A stretch of 13,551 nt of DNA from Sulfidibacterium sp964473395 (GTDB lineage Bacteria > Bacteroidota > Bacteroidia > Bacteroidales > F082): the NCBI GenBank assembly GCA_964473395.1, contig CAYYOW010000064.1, positions 1 to 13,551 of the forward strand. Direction: 5' to 3'. The notes beneath the pieces are model-generated. The model made no database searches, was not told where the DNA came from, and worked only from the letters and a program-made list of their open reading frames with translations. Below are positions 13,445 through 13,551 of the stretch, one piece after another. Positions within the stretch are counted from its first letter, which is position 1; every line of letters begins with the position of its first letter. Both the position numbers and the translations under genes were made by a program.

Positions 13445-13551
13445 ATGGCAGTTATTGTAAATTTGGATGTGATGCTCGCCAAGCGGAAAATGAGTTTGAC
13501 GGAATTATCGGAAAAGGTTGAGATTACCCTGTCGAACCTTTCCATTCTGAA
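13445..13551 (+). CDS. YozG-like XRE-family HTH regulator (C-terminus beyond right edge)
   Basis: The first 35 codons from ATG 13445 read MAVIVNLDVMLAKRKMSLTE..., continuing LSEKVEITLSNLSILK. The LxxMLAKRKMSLTELSEKVEITLSNLS pattern is the first helices and the turn of a Cro/C1-type HTH, in the style of the 65-75-residue YozG group that pairs with DUF2975 proteins. It is 4 bases downstream of the DUF2975 gene, so they are almost certainly co-transcribed. The truncated part cannot be judged. Confidence 0.85.
   Translation, partial: MAVIVNLDVMLAKRKMSLTELSEKVEITLSNLSIL

Overview
The window looks like a chromosomal segment from a member of the Bacteroidota, most likely Bacteroidales or Marinilabiliales. 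That reading is inferred from protein style, the moderately AT-rich sequence and the absence of Shine-Dalgarno sequences. Several start-proximal elements also match the Bacteroidota -7 consensus TAnnTTTG. I see no rRNA, tRNA, CRISPR array, phage gene or recognisable transposase.

Left part (1-5102) is a signalling and export module. A long FtsX/MacB-type ABC permease (running off the left edge) and its LolD/MacB-type ATPase are on the minus strand. A 260-bp divergent region separates them from an NtrC-type sigma54 activator and an NtrY-like membrane histidine kinase on the plus strand, whose reading frames overlap by 11 bases. The divergent region holds a sigma54-like -24/-12 element facing the ABC genes and a 6-bp inverted repeat, so the two-component system probably controls the exporter.

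Middle (5152-8893), all plus strand: a small FMN nitroreductase and, 10 bases later, an M28 lipoprotein resembling bacterial type II glutaminyl cyclases. A 423-bp gap full of short tandem repeats follows, then etfB-etfA. A perfect 13-bp hairpin terminator separates etfA from a convergent acyl-CoA dehydrogenase (8987-10129, minus), the natural electron donor or partner of the ETF. Upstream of it on the same strand are a FabK/nitronate-monooxygenase-like flavoprotein, a small four-helix-bundle (S23/23S rRNA intervening-sequence type) gene and elbB.

The most unusual structure is 11201-11796. The orphan four-helix-bundle gene is bracketed by head-to-head arrays of a degenerate 11-base repeat (TTGTCAnnCAA type), and the outer edges carry a perfect 10-bp inverted repeat, TTAGTTGTCA / TGACAACTAA. 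A third copy of the repeat family lies 4 kb away at 6855-6910. This looks like a small non-autonomous cassette or repeat-borne element.

Right edge (12488-13551): a 314-bp gap with a good promoter and a perfect 7-bp palindrome precedes a DUF2975 membrane protein and the start of a YozG-like HTH regulator, a compact two-gene module.
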